From Phycisphaerales bacterium (GTDB taxonomy: Bacteria > Planctomycetota > Phycisphaerae > Phycisphaerales > UBA1924), in contig JALHNK010000005.1 of the NCBI GenBank assembly GCA_022843565.1, positions 1 to 51,599 on the forward strand: a stretch of 51,599 nucleotides of DNA, given 5' to 3'. Positions within the stretch are counted from its first letter, which is position 1; the number at the start of each line of letters is the position of its first letter. Below, in pieces: positions 15,935 through 24,500 of the stretch. The notes under the pieces are model-generated. The model was not told the DNA's origin and made no database searches. It saw nothing but the letters and a program-made list of their open reading frames with translations. Position numbers and translations under genes: made by a program.

Positions 15935-17359
15935 TCACATCGCGCTTGATCCGGTGATCACGATCATCGTGCGGTCGTCCGCGGGCGGCTGGCCGCTCGA
16001 GAACGTGTCCAGCTCGCTGAGCACGGTCTGGAGCAGGCCTTGCGCGCCGGAGTGGCGACGGGCCAGGATCTCGTCGAGACGGTCGGTTCCGAACATCTCT
16101 CTGGACTTTGGTGTGACGGCGGACGCCGGGCTCGCGCTGGCGTCGGGGGCGAAGGTCTCGGTCACGCCGTCGGTGTAGAGCACCAGGGCGTCGCCGGGAT
16201 CGATTCGGATCTCGGAGGACTCGTACTCAGCATCATCGATGACGCCCAGCGGCAGGCCGCGGGCACCGTCGATGCTCAGCACCGGCCCGTGGTCACCCAC
16301 GAACCCGACGCGCAGGCGGGGCGGGTTGTGACCGGCGCTGCAGTACGTCATCATTCGAGACTTGGGGTCGTAGACCGCGTAGAACGCAGTGACAAACATC
16401 GAGCCCGAGCCAGATGAGAGCGTGTAGCGCCGGCTGAGTTCCTGGTTGAGCGACGTCACGAACTTCGCCGGATCGTGCCGGTCGGTCGGGGTCACGTGGG
16501 CGATCGCGTGCATGATCGCCATGAGGACCGCGGCGGGCGTGCCGTGGCCCGAGACGTCGGCGATCAACATGCCGACGCGACCGCCTTCGAGGTCGAAGAA
16601 GTCGTAGTAATCGCCGCCGGCGTTCTTGCTGGTCTGGTAGTGGGCGGCGAAGTCGAGGCCCGGAAGCGAGGGGAGTGCGGTGGGCAGGAGCGAGCGCTGG
16701 ATCTCGGCGACGGTGCGCATCTCGCGGTCGAGCGCCTCGTTGCTCTCGGCCAGTTTCTGCGACAGCACGAGCGAACTGGTCGCACGTCCGAACATGCTGC
16801 TGAGCCACACGGCCTCGGGCACGCGATCGTGGACAAAGCCGTTGCGCCGCTTGATGAGCGAGCAGACCATGTTGATGACCTGGCCGTTCTCGTAGTGGGG
16901 GATCGCCAGAAGCGAGCCCATTCCGGCGAGATACGGAGCGCTGGGGTCATCGGCGTCAACAGTCAGATCGTTGATGAGCACCGGCTTGCCCTCATAGAGC
17001 AGGCGCCCGAGCAGCCCGCGATCGAGCACCGGGAGTTTGTGGGGCTCCTTCCAAGGGTCCGGCTGCTCTTTCCAGGTGCTGGAGCGGGTGATACGAAACT
17101 TCGGCGAGGGCATGTTCCGGCGGGACATGGACACGACCCCGTCGTTGCCAAAGAGCTTGCGGACGCGCTGGCCGTAGGCGGCGACCATTTTTTGCGGGTC
17201 CGAGTGCATGGACATTTCGCGCATGAGCTCGTCAACCTCGCCGAGGCGCTCGTGCCAAGTGCCGCCCATTGCGCCGGTGGCGCCGGCCGGAGTGGGGGGC
17301 GCGGGGGTGTCGTTGGATGAAGCGGGGCCGGGAACAGAGCCAGCGTTGTCATCAGCCAT
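15935..17359 (-). CDS. GAF - SpoIIE-type serine/threonine phosphatase
   Basis: A 474-residue cytoplasmic PPM-family phosphatase of the RsbU kind. After a disordered Pro/Ala-rich start, residues about 40-195 form a GAF-like sensor. A short coiled coil (LAESNEALDREMRTVAEIQRSLLP, 203-226) links it to the SpoIIE domain (233-474), which has the metal-binding motifs AGGDYYDFF, IADVSGHGTPAAV, YCSAGHNPPRL and LVLYTDGVTET. Such proteins usually dephosphorylate an anti-anti-sigma factor in a partner-switching cascade; no anti-sigma kinase or STAS protein is adjacent. TACGCT lies 5 nt before the ATG and there is no ribosome site. Confidence 0.9.
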   Translation of the reverse strand: MADDNAGSVPGPASSNDTPAPPTPAGATGAMGGTWHERLGEVDELMREMSMHSDPQKMVAAYGQRVRKLFGNDGVVSMSRRNMPSPKFRITRSSTWKEQPDPWKEPHKLPVLDRGLLGRLLYEGKPVLINDLTVDADDPSAPYLAGMGSLLAIPHYENGQVINMVCSLIKRRNGFVHDRVPEAVWLSSMFGRATSSLVLSQKLAESNEALDREMRTVAEIQRSLLPTALPSLPGLDFAAHYQTSKNAGGDYYDFFDLEGGRVGMLIADVSGHGTPAAVLMAIMHAIAHVTPTDRHDPAKFVTSLNQELSRRYTLSSGSGSMFVTAFYAVYDPKSRMMTYCSAGHNPPRLRVGFVGDHGPVLSIDGARGLPLGVIDDAEYESSEIRIDPGDALVLYTDGVTETFAPDASASPASAVTPKSREMFGTDRLDEILARRHSGAQGLLQTVLSELDTFSSGQPPADDRTMIVITGSSAM

Positions 17360-17364
17360 GGGCG

Positions 17365-17370
17365 AGCGTA
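17365..17370 (-). promoter_or_regulatory. Candidate -10 element (TACGCT) for the leaderless phosphatase gene
   Basis: TACGCT on the minus strand ends 5 nt before the ATG at 17359; no Shine-Dalgarno sequence is present. Confidence 0.35.
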
Positions 17371-17410
17371 TTCGCGCTCGGCCCAGTGGGCATCGAGGAG
17401 TGTGACACGC

Positions 17411-17644
17411 TTACGTGCGACGGCCCTGATCGCGATCAGTCGTCGGACTTTGCGGGGCGCTCGTGCGTTCCTGAAATCGCTCGACGATCACTTCTGTCGT
17501 GTCATCGCGATCCGACGCACCCCCTCGCCGCCCGCTGAGCCACGGGACGCCGACGCCGTATTGGATGCGCCAGTAGAAGAAGACCGCCGCGCCGAAGAGC
17601 GGGAAGAGGATGGCGGCGGCGATGATGATCCAAGTGTCGGTCAT
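17411..17644 (-). CDS. Small single-pass membrane protein, unknown
   Basis: A 77-residue protein with one membrane helix (residues 4-24, IIIAAAILFPLFGAAVFFYW) and a charged cytoplasmic tail rich in Arg, Asp and Glu. It starts 43 nt after the nuoG stop on the same strand and is probably cotranscribed with it. There is no clear ribosome site and no recognised family; the length and position make it plausible rather than certain. Confidence 0.55.
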   Translation of the reverse strand: MTDTWIIIAAAILFPLFGAAVFFYWRIQYGVGVPWLSGRRGGASDRDDTTEVIVERFQERTSAPQSPTTDRDQGRRT

Positions 17645-17687
17645 GTGAACCGTCAGTCCACGCGCGGCCGGGCGCGAACCATGCGAC

Positions 17688-19376
17688 TTACAACTCCACC
17701 ATCGCCATCGCCGGCTGCTGCTCGACGGTGACGGTCGGCAACGAAACGCTCGTGGCGAACGCCTCCAGGCCCGGTACGCGGCTCATCTCCGTGCGGATCG
17801 CTGCGGCGTTGTACGCCGGGGCGAGGTCGGGCTTGCCGGACTTGATCTGGGCGAAGAGATCAGCGCCGATCTGGGCCTCGGGGCGTGCGCCGTCGAGAAC
17901 GGGGATCGCGCGTTCGAAGGCTTGGATCATGGCGCGAGCGTTCTCGAAGCAACCGGTCTTCTCGACCCACGTCGCGCCGGGGAGCAGCACGTCGGCGCGT
18001 GCGGCGAGCTCGCTGGGCAGCGTATCGATGACGACGACGAACGCGTTCTTGAGCGCGTCCATCAGCGCGGGGGTCACCCAATCGCTCGGGAAGTTGCCGG
18101 TGACGATCACGCCGCCGATCTCGCCGGAGCGGACCTGGTTGATGAACTGCTCGAAGTTGGCGACGTAGCCGTTGTGCTTGCCCTGCTTGCTGAGGGCTTC
18201 GAGCGTGCGGCGGACTCCTCGGCTGTTGGGGCACTTCTCGGCGTAGAGCTTGAAACCGTCGGCGCTGTTGGGCGGGAAGGTCTTGTCCTGGCCATGCACC
18301 GGCACGGGCCCGACGGCGAGGAAGGCACGCGGGTCGATGGCGGTGGTGGCTCGGGCGATGGAGAAGGTGTCTTCACAGCTCAGCATGGGGCTGGCGAGGA
18401 AGGCGATGTGCTTGCCGCGCGTGGCGACGGCTTTGAGGCCCTCGACACAGTCGGCGATGGCGCGTTCCCAATCGGTCTTGAGCTGGACGCCGAACTGCTT
18501 GTGCTTGGGCTCGCAGAGGCGGTCCTCGCGCTGGACGAACTTCCAGCCGTGGCGGACCTCGTCGGTGATCCACCACTTGTTGACGCTCATGTTGGTGCGC
18601 GGCTTGATGCGGTAGACCTTGCCGTCATTGTGCTCAACGAGGATGTTGTCGCCGCTGGCGGTGATGCCGTCGATCGACGGCGTGCTCTTGAGGAACCAGA
18701 CGCGCTGGGCGAAGAGGAAGTCCTTGTCCAGCAGCGCGCCGACGGGGCAGAGGTCAACGACGTTGCCCGAGAGCTCGTTGTCGATGGGCTTGCCGGGGAA
18801 GACATCGATCTCTTCGCGGTTGCCGCGTCCGGAGACGAGCAGCTCGCCGGTGCCGGTGACCTCGCGCGTGAAGCGGACGCAGCGGGTACACATGATGCAG
18901 CGGTCGGAGTAGAGATAGATGTTGGGGCCGAGGTCCTTCTTGGGGTTCTTGACCTTGGCTTCCTCGAAGCGGGACTCACCGCGACCGTACTCGTAGCTGA
19001 AGTCTTGCAGGAGGCACTCACCGGCCTGATCGCAGACGGGGCAATCCAGCGGGTGGTTGATGAGCAGGTACTCCATCACCGCCTTCTGGTTCGCGACGGC
19101 CTTGGGGCTGTCGGTGTAGACGACCATGCCGTCGATGCAGGTGGTCTGGCAGGTGGGCATGAGCTTGCCGCCCATGTAAGGCATGAGCTTGCCGGTGGCC
19201 TTGTCGGGCATCCAGATCTCGGCGAGGCAGATGCGGCACGAGGCCACGATCGACAGCCCGTCGTGGTAGCAGTACTGCGGGATCTCGATCACCGGCGCAG
19301 CCTGATTGGCCACCTGGATGATGACCTGACCGGGTTTGAACTCGAGCTCGCGACCGTTGAGCGTGATCTTGGGCAT
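17688..19376 (-). CDS. nuoG: NADH-quinone oxidoreductase subunit G
   Basis: A 562-residue iron-sulfur subunit of complex I, on the electron path from NADH. The N-terminal ferredoxin-like [2Fe-2S] domain has Cys 36, 47, 50 and a fourth at about 76 or 80. The His-Cys3 [4Fe-4S] motif is H108-C112-C115-C121 (HPLDCPVCDQAGEC), and the next [4Fe-4S] site is C160-C163-C166-C210 (CIMCTRC...CPVGAL). The rest is a shortened molybdopterin-oxidoreductase-like region. It is much shorter than E. coli NuoG (about 900). No other nuo gene is present, so it lies outside a nuo operon, or the operon is split. The ATG at 19376 is chosen because the ferredoxin fold starts there. Confidence 0.9.
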   Translation of the reverse strand: MPKITLNGRELEFKPGQVIIQVANQAAPVIEIPQYCYHDGLSIVASCRICLAEIWMPDKATGKLMPYMGGKLMPTCQTTCIDGMVVYTDSPKAVANQKAVMEYLLINHPLDCPVCDQAGECLLQDFSYEYGRGESRFEEAKVKNPKKDLGPNIYLYSDRCIMCTRCVRFTREVTGTGELLVSGRGNREEIDVFPGKPIDNELSGNVVDLCPVGALLDKDFLFAQRVWFLKSTPSIDGITASGDNILVEHNDGKVYRIKPRTNMSVNKWWITDEVRHGWKFVQREDRLCEPKHKQFGVQLKTDWERAIADCVEGLKAVATRGKHIAFLASPMLSCEDTFSIARATTAIDPRAFLAVGPVPVHGQDKTFPPNSADGFKLYAEKCPNSRGVRRTLEALSKQGKHNGYVANFEQFINQVRSGEIGGVIVTGNFPSDWVTPALMDALKNAFVVVIDTLPSELAARADVLLPGATWVEKTGCFENARAMIQAFERAIPVLDGARPEAQIGADLFAQIKSGKPDLAPAYNAAAIRTEMSRVPGLEAFATSVSLPTVTVEQQPAMAMVEL

Positions 19377-19701
19377 AGGAGGCCCATGGTAGCGCCGATG
19401 GAGCGCCCGGTGGAGGTTCACACTGCGGTGAAATCGCCAAGATCGGCGCGAGCGGGTTGGCGATGGGCCGCGGCGGCGGCCGGGGGTGTTACCGGTGGCG
19501 TGTGTTTATCGGAAGCGAGACGAGCGACGCAATCTCGCCCTGTTTCCCCAACCGGCGCGGGCACCTCGTGCGGCGTGTCAAGAGTGGTGCCGTGCGTGGT
19601 GGCGATCGTGCGTGTGTTGCACAGTGAGTGTGCGAGAAGCGAGTGCGACTCGCAATCACACGCAGAGCCCACGCACGCCATACTTCGAAAGAGAGACGAA
19701 A
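19377..19701. other. Divergent intergenic region, 325 bp
   Basis: Between nuoG and a sorting-signal protein gene. It contains a TACCAT close to nuoG and the dyad GCGAGT-GCG-ACTCGC at 19639-19653, about 50 bp before the plus-strand start, which could be an operator. Nothing coding is supported. Confidence 0.4.
19386..19391 (-). promoter_or_regulatory. Candidate -10 element (TACCAT) for nuoG, near-leaderless
   Basis: TACCAT on the minus strand ends 9 nt before the ATG at 19376; the bases between (GGGCCTCCT) resemble an anti-Shine-Dalgarno, not a ribosome site. Confidence 0.3.
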
Positions 19702-20439
19702 ATGAAGACCCTTGCGACCCTTGTTCTGACGACGGCGGCGCTGACCGCTGGTGCCAGCGCGGACATCGTCGGCAGCTATTACGTGCTGCCGAACAACATC
19801 CCCGGCACGCCCCGCCACATCGATGTGCAGAGCGGCATCGACGGCGGCATCGTCACCGGCCTCGTGCAATCCACGCTCGGCCCGAACGGGCTTCCCGTCG
19901 CCACCAACTTCGCCAAGACGCGCAGCTCTGGCAGCGGCAACATCCAGGACATCGATGCGACCACCAGCGAGATCCTGTGGTGGACGCCCGGCCGCACCGG
20001 CAACCGCACCGTCCTCTTCGAGAAGACCCAGTCGGACCCGACGCCGTTCACGATGCGGCAGAACTTCTTCCCCGATGGGCAGACCAGCAACGCCTGGGGC
20101 TTCCGCGCGGTGCGCTGGTCCGGCTCGTTCTTCATGAACCAGGCTGACATCGCGTCGCTCACGATGTCGCTTGAGGCCGACGACGACGCGTGGATCTTCA
20201 TCAACAACACCCTCGCGGTGGACAACGGCGGCGTCAAGGCGATCGGCCACGTCTCAAATCTCTTGGGCACCGGCATGGTCAACGCCGGCTGGAACACGAT
20301 CGACATCTTCTTCGCCGATCGCAATCAGGTGCAGTCGGGCATCGGCTTCCGCACCAATGCCAGCATCATCCCCACGCCTGGAGCCGCGGCCCTGATCGGC
20401 CTTTGCGGGCTCTGTGCCTCACGCCGCCGTCGCGTCTGA
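19702..20439 (+). CDS. Exported fibro-slime/PA14-like protein with PEP-CTERM-like tail
   Basis: A 245-residue secreted protein. Residues 1-20 are a signal peptide (MKTLATLVLTTAALTAGASA). Near residues 155-180 lies EADDDAWIFINNTLAVDNGG, the core of the fibro-slime domain (a PA14-like carbohydrate-binding fold). The C-terminus is IPTPGA, hydrophobic residues and RRRRV, the sorting signal shared with three other genes in this window. It may bind polysaccharide at the cell surface, by analogy. The ATG at 19702 is preceded by GAGAG at a fair distance. It is followed 43 nt after its stop by a strong hairpin. Confidence 0.85.
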   Translation: MKTLATLVLTTAALTAGASADIVGSYYVLPNNIPGTPRHIDVQSGIDGGIVTGLVQSTLGPNGLPVATNFAKTRSSGSGNIQDIDATTSEILWWTPGRTGNRTVLFEKTQSDPTPFTMRQNFFPDGQTSNAWGFRAVRWSGSFFMNQADIASLTMSLEADDDAWIFINNTLAVDNGGVKAIGHVSNLLGTGMVNAGWNTIDIFFADRNQVQSGIGFRTNASIIPTPGAAALIGLCGLCASRRRRV

Positions 20440-20481
20440 GTCCTTCTTGATCTCGAAGAAGTGCTCGCCGATTTGACAAAC

Positions 20482-20512
20482 CGCAGGCACCGCGCATCGC
20501 GCGGTGCCTGCG
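20482..20512. terminator. Strong hairpin after the fibro-slime protein gene
   Basis: A perfect 14-bp stem, CGCAGGCACCGCGC and GCGCGGTGCCTGCG, with a 3-nt loop ATC. The trailing sequence has few T residues, so it may be a terminator or a 3'-end stabiliser. Confidence 0.65.
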
Positions 20513-20578
20513 TGTCGTTATCGGAGGCTTCGCCCCCCTTTGATTGGGGTGCTTGCGAGCGTAGCTGTGGCGTAGAAG

Positions 20579-20603
20579 TTACCCATCTTTACCACAGTTA
20601 CCC
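20579..20603 (+). promoter_or_regulatory. Three direct repeats TTACCM at helical spacing
   Basis: TTACCC, TTACCA and TTACCC start 10 and 9 nt apart, the one-helical-turn spacing of direct-repeat sites bound by OmpR-type response regulators. They lie about 210 bp before the next start codon. Confidence 0.35.
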
Positions 20604-20811
20604 CCAAAATGGCTGAGATTTTCGATCGCACGTTGTTCGTACCGCTTCCGTGGGCATGATGTACTTGTGGCGCGATGGTCGCGCCGGCGGATGGAAGAGA
20701 GAGACTTTCCACCGATCACGTTGGATGTGCTGGGCGATCCGGCTGCGGAGCGAACGCGTGTTCGCCGCGCTGTCTGGTGGCCAGGGCGATCACTGTTTCG
20801 AGGAGAGAGAG

Positions 20812-21474
20812 ATGAAGAACTGGACTTCTTTGGCGGCGGTCGCTAGCGCGTTGTCCCTGACCATGATCTCGGGCGCCAGCGCCTCAGTCGTCACGGCGAC
20901 ATTCAACAACGTTGGCCCGAGCGAGGTCGTCACCGTGACGCTCGACGCGGGCGCCAACACGCGGCAGGTCCACTCGGGCCTCATGAACTGGACCCGCACC
21001 GGCGGCGATTACACCGGCGTCGGCACGACGTTCTGGACATTCTGCACCGAGATCACCGAGACCGTCAGCGGCGGTGCCTCGATCACCTATAACGTCATGG
21101 CCCCCGAGTTTGCGCCCAACACCGCGCCGATGGGTCCGGCTCGGGCCGCGCTGCTCTCGGAGCTGTTCGGTCGCTACATCGGTGTCGTCAACTTCGGCAG
21201 CGCGACGGACATGTCCGCGTTCCAGATGGCGGTCTGGGAGATCGCGTACGACGACGGCGTCGATCTCTCCGGTGGCGATTTCCGCGTCACTGCGGGCCCG
21301 AACCCCTCTCGCAACCTCGCGCAATCGTTCCTCAACGCACTGGACGGCACCGGCCCGCGGGTCAATGTTGACGCGCTGGTCAACGTTGGTCGTCAAGATC
21401 AGCTCGTGCCCACTCCGGGCGCCTTCGCTCTGCTCGGTCTGGCTGGGCTCGCGGGCTCGCGCCGCCGCCGCTAA
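20812..21474 (+). CDS. Exported protein with PEP-CTERM-like tail
   Basis: A 220-residue secreted protein. The signal peptide ends near residue 24 (ISGASA). The body has two Cys-free beta-rich halves around TTFWTFCTEITE, and ATDMSAFQMAVWEIAYDDG, a stretch that recurs in PEP-CTERM proteins of unknown role with a conserved FC...FQ.A.WEI pattern. The tail is VPTPGAFALLGLAGLAGSRRRR. The ribosome site is AGGAG, 6 nt before the ATG at 20812. It is the second sorting-signal gene in tandem with 19702-20439, but hairpin and spacing suggest separate transcription. Confidence 0.85.
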   Translation: MKNWTSLAAVASALSLTMISGASASVVTATFNNVGPSEVVTVTLDAGANTRQVHSGLMNWTRTGGDYTGVGTTFWTFCTEITETVSGGASITYNVMAPEFAPNTAPMGPARAALLSELFGRYIGVVNFGSATDMSAFQMAVWEIAYDDGVDLSGGDFRVTAGPNPSRNLAQSFLNALDGTGPRVNVDALVNVGRQDQLVPTPGAFALLGLAGLAGSRRRR

Positions 21475-21542
21475 GACATTCGAACGTCTCGATCTCGCGT
21501 GCGAGAATCGCGACGACATCACCCGCCCCTTTCTCACGAATG

Positions 21543-21561
21543 CCACGGGTCGTCCCCGTGG
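21543..21561. terminator. Hairpin between convergent genes
   Basis: Arms CCACGGG and CCCGTGG with a 5-nt loop, about 70 nt after one stop codon and 40 nt from the livF stop. There is no U tract. Possible bidirectional transcription end. Confidence 0.4.
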
Positions 21562-21577
21562 TGTTCGACGTTTTGGC

Positions 21578-21612
21578 GTCGCGTGTCGCGAGTGCCTAGT
21601 GCCTAGTGCCCC
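21578..21612. repeat. Heptanucleotide tandem repeat overlapping the livF stop
   Basis: Five units in register: GTCGCGT, GTCGCGA, GTGCCTA, GTGCCTA, GTGCCCC. The livF stop codon (TAG on the minus strand, 21603-21605) and its last His codon are formed by the repeat units. Confidence 0.8.
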
Positions 21613-22322
21613 AAGTACGCCTTGCGCACCGCGTCGCTCCTGGCCAGGTCCGAAGCGGGGCCTTGCATCGCGACGCCGCCGGTCTCGAGCACCACGGCGG
21701 TGTGCGCGACTTGCAACGCCATGTGGGCGTTCTGCTCCACGAGCAGGATGCTGACGCCCTGCTGGTTGATCTCGCGGATGATGCGGAAGATCGTCTGCAC
21801 AAGCTGCGGCGCCAAGCCCAGCGAGGGCTCGTCGAGCAGCAGCAGTTGCGGGCGGCTGAGCAGCGCGCGTCCGATCGCGAGCATCTGCTGCTCACCGCCG
21901 CTGAGTGTGCCGGCGTTCTGCTTCAGGCGTTCTTTGATCCGCGGGAAGAGGGTGAAGACGCGCTGGCGATCGCTCTCGATCGCGTCGCGATCGTTGCGGG
22001 TGAAGGCACCGAGGCTGAGGTTCTCTTCGACGCTCATGTTGGCGAAGATGCCGCGTCCTTCGGGGCAGTGGCAGAGCCCGCGCCTGACGAGCGTCTCGGG
22101 GCGTTCGCCGGCGGTGCTGCTGCCGTTGAAGGTCACGTCACCTGAGACGCGGACCATCGAGCTGATGGCGCGGAGCGTGGTCGTCTTGCCCGCGCCGTTG
22201 CAGCCGATGAGCGTGAGGATCTCGCCACGCTTCACGCTGAACGAGACGTTATTGATCGCGCGGATCGCGCCGTACTTAACGCTGATGTCGCGGAGCTCCA
22301 GGATGTTCGCGGCTTCGGGCAT
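21603..22322 (-). CDS. livF: Branched-chain amino acid ABC transporter, ATP-binding protein LivF
   Basis: A 239-residue ABC ATPase. Walker A is GCNGAGKTT (near 40-48), the signature is LSGGEQQ (near 144), Walker B is LLLLDEPSLGLAP, and the H-loop region has LLVEQNAH. The LGLAPQLV after Walker B and the C-terminal QGPASDLA...YLG are typical of LivF rather than LivG. It pairs with LivG to power the LivHM channel. It is the last gene of the livKHMGF cluster, beginning 6 nt after the livG stop. The last residue and stop lie in a heptanucleotide repeat. Confidence 0.95.
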   Translation of the reverse strand: MPEAANILELRDISVKYGAIRAINNVSFSVKRGEILTLIGCNGAGKTTTLRAISSMVRVSGDVTFNGSSTAGERPETLVRRGLCHCPEGRGIFANMSVEENLSLGAFTRNDRDAIESDRQRVFTLFPRIKERLKQNAGTLSGGEQQMLAIGRALLSRPQLLLLDEPSLGLAPQLVQTIFRIIREINQQGVSILLVEQNAHMALQVAHTAVVLETGGVAMQGPASDLARSDAVRKAYLGH

Positions 22323-22328
22323 GATGAT

Positions 22329-23108
22329 TCAAAGGACGGCGCCGGGCTCCCCGAGATACGCCTCTTGGACTTTGGGGTTGTTCTGGACCTCGCGCGGCGC
22401 GCCGGCGGCGATGGGCGTGCCGTGGTCCAGCACGGTGATGTGCTCGCAGATGTCCATGACCAGACCCATGTCATGCTCGATCAGCAGGATCGCGAGGTTG
22501 AAGCGATCGCGGATCTGGCGGATCGTTGCCGCCAGCGCGACTTTCTCGCTGGGGTTCATGCCCGCCGCGGGCTCGTCCAGGAGCAAGACCTTGGGCTCGG
22601 TCGCTAGCGCGCGGCAGATTTCGAGCCGTCGCTGGTTGCCATAAGGCAAGCTCCGCGCTTGTTCATCGGCGAGGTCGGCAAGGTCGAAAACATCGAGCAT
22701 CTTGAGCGCTCGCTCGCGGATGGCGCGCTCCTGCGCGACGAACATGGGCGTGCGGAAGAGCGTGCCGATCAGTGTGTGCGTGCCGCGCAGGTGGCACGCG
22801 AGGCGCACGTTGTCGAGCACCGAGAGATCGCCGAAGAGACGGATGTTCTGAAACGTGCGCGACATGCCGGCTTTGGCGATCTGGTGCGGGGCCAGGTGGT
22901 GTACGTGTACGCCATCGAGCGAGACGCTGCCGGTCTGGGTTTGGTAGACGCCGGTGATGAGGTTGAAGGCGGTGGTCTTTCCGGCGCCGTTGGGCCCGAT
23001 GAGCCCGTGCAGCCCGCGCGCGGGAACCTGCAGCGTGAGCTGCTGGCAAGCCTTGAGCCCGCCGAAGCTGATGCCGATCTCGCGTACATCGAGCAGGAAC
23101 TCGCTCAT
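22329..23108 (-). CDS. livG: Branched-chain amino acid ABC transporter, ATP-binding protein LivG
   Basis: A 259-residue ABC ATPase. Walker A is GPNGAGKTT near residue 39, the LivG-specific MSRTFQNIRLFGDLSVLDNV follows, the signature is the variant LPYGNQRRLEI seen in LivG proteins, and Walker B is LLLDEPAAGMNPSE, then IEHDM. The start at 23108 overlaps the livM stop by 4 nt (ATGA), indicating translational coupling. GGGGAG lies upstream of the ATG. The frame is open further upstream, but that part is antisense-like shadow of livM. Confidence 0.95.
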   Translation of the reverse strand: MSEFLLDVREIGISFGGLKACQQLTLQVPARGLHGLIGPNGAGKTTAFNLITGVYQTQTGSVSLDGVHVHHLAPHQIAKAGMSRTFQNIRLFGDLSVLDNVRLACHLRGTHTLIGTLFRTPMFVAQERAIRERALKMLDVFDLADLADEQARSLPYGNQRRLEICRALATEPKVLLLDEPAAGMNPSEKVALAATIRQIRDRFNLAILLIEHDMGLVMDICEHITVLDHGTPIAAGAPREVQNNPKVQEAYLGEPGAVL

Positions 23109-24487
23109 GGGCGGCTCCCCTCTGTGGGCGCCGCCGCGGCTGCTTGCGACGCGGTGGGGGGCGTAGTTGGCGGCTTCTTGGCACGCTCGGGGCCGAAGTA
23201 CTCCCAGATCTCGGTGAGCCCGAAGAGCCCGTTGGGGCGCACGAGCATCACGACGATCAACAGCAGCGCGTAGACGACCATCCGGTAGTCGGCGAGGTTG
23301 ATACCGGTGGCATCGGTGAAGAACTTGCTGGCGAGGCCGAGCAGCAGGATGCTCAGCGGCGTGACGGCCATGAGCAGGGTGATGCGCCAGCCGCGGTTGC
23401 CGACGGCGCGAAGGATGGCCGCGACGATCGAGATCACAGCCGTGAGAATCAGGAGGGCGATCCAGTTTTCGAGGATGGGCTCGGGCCCGCGCAGGGCCTC
23501 GGTCATGATGCTCAGCGCCACCGCCGCCAGGGCGGCACCGCTGATCGAGCCCAGCCCGCCGAGCACGACGAAGATGATGCAGTCGAACGATCGTTGGAAC
23601 CCGGCGTCGCGAGGTTGCAGGACGTTGCCCGAGTGGGCGTAGAGCGCGCCGGCGATGCCGGCCAGAGCGGCGGCGAGGACGAAGGCGCGGACCTTGTACT
23701 TTGTGATGTTCACGCCCATGGCGCGCGCGGCGATCTCGTCCTCGCGGATCGAGAGCAACGCCCGCCCGGTGCTGCTGACCTTCACGCGATAGGCGAAGAA
23801 GACGACGACCGCGACGAAGAGCCACACCCACCAGAGGTTCGCGTACTTCGGGATACTCGAAAAGCCCGTCGCGCCGCCCAAAGGCGGGATGACCAGCTCG
23901 CCGGCGCTCATCTCGCGAAGCTCCGCGCCGTCAAAGACCTGCGGGCGGGTCTGTTGCAGGAGCACTCGCACGATTTCCCCAAAGCCCAGCGTGACGATCG
24001 CCAGGTAATCGCCTCGCAATCGCAACGAGGGGAGCCCCACGATGTAGCCGAACGCGGCGGCGACGCACGCGCCGAGTATCGCGCCGCCGATCATGAGCCA
24101 CTCGCCAGCGCCAAAGAGCCACGACTTGGAGTTGTTCCAGACCAGCGGCGCGCCGTGCGCCATCGCGCTGGCGTCGTTCCAGATCAGCAGCGCGCCGTAG
24201 TACGACACGCCTGCGCCGATGTACGCGCCGATCGCAAAGAACCCCGCGTGCCCGATGGAGAACTGGCCCGTGAAGCCGTTCACGATGTTCAGCGAGACCG
24301 CGAGCATCACCGCGATGCCCACCTGCACGCCGACGCTCGTCCAGTAATCACCCAGCACCGGCCCGACGCCGAACTGCATGAGGGTGCCGACACCGATCGC
24401 GCACAGCGACGGGACCACAACGCCTGCGAACAAGCTCTGCGCAAGCGAGGGTCGGTGGGCCGGGATGAGGTCGGTCAGGGCGCTCAT
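23105..24487 (-). CDS. livM: Branched-chain amino acid ABC transporter permease LivM
   Basis: A 460-residue inner-membrane permease, longer than the usual 320-420. It has about ten hydrophobic segments, with the LivM hallmark SLNIVNGFTGQFSIGHAGFFAIGAY (near 75-100), the permease loop SIREDEIAARAMGVN and GGLGSISGAALAA. The extra length comes from an insertion around residues 110-140 and a C-terminal tail rich in Ala, Pro and Lys. It forms the channel with LivH. It starts 13 nt after the livH stop. Confidence 0.93.
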   Translation of the reverse strand: MSALTDLIPAHRPSLAQSLFAGVVVPSLCAIGVGTLMQFGVGPVLGDYWTSVGVQVGIAVMLAVSLNIVNGFTGQFSIGHAGFFAIGAYIGAGVSYYGALLIWNDASAMAHGAPLVWNNSKSWLFGAGEWLMIGGAILGACVAAAFGYIVGLPSLRLRGDYLAIVTLGFGEIVRVLLQQTRPQVFDGAELREMSAGELVIPPLGGATGFSSIPKYANLWWVWLFVAVVVFFAYRVKVSSTGRALLSIREDEIAARAMGVNITKYKVRAFVLAAALAGIAGALYAHSGNVLQPRDAGFQRSFDCIIFVVLGGLGSISGAALAAVALSIMTEALRGPEPILENWIALLILTAVISIVAAILRAVGNRGWRITLLMAVTPLSILLLGLASKFFTDATGINLADYRMVVYALLLIVVMLVRPNGLFGLTEIWEYFGPERAKKPPTTPPTASQAAAAAPTEGSRP

Positions 24488-24500
24488 GGCGTTTGACGGA

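Larger units (their letters stand above)
20440..20811. other. Intergenic region, 372 bp
   Basis: Contains the hairpin at 20482-20512 and, in a locally AT-richer stretch, three direct hexamers TTACCC, TTACCA and TTACCC at 20579, 20589 and 20598 (listed separately). No gene is seen. Confidence 0.5.

Noticed and set aside
17922-20147. 741-codon plus-strand open frame opposite nuoG and running into the fibro-slime gene
   Set aside because: Both underlying genes are clear, and the long frame has a low-complexity Asp/Gly/Val/Ala translation.
23109-23831. Upstream extension of the livG frame
   Set aside because: It overlaps livM in another frame, and homology to LivG begins only at 23108.
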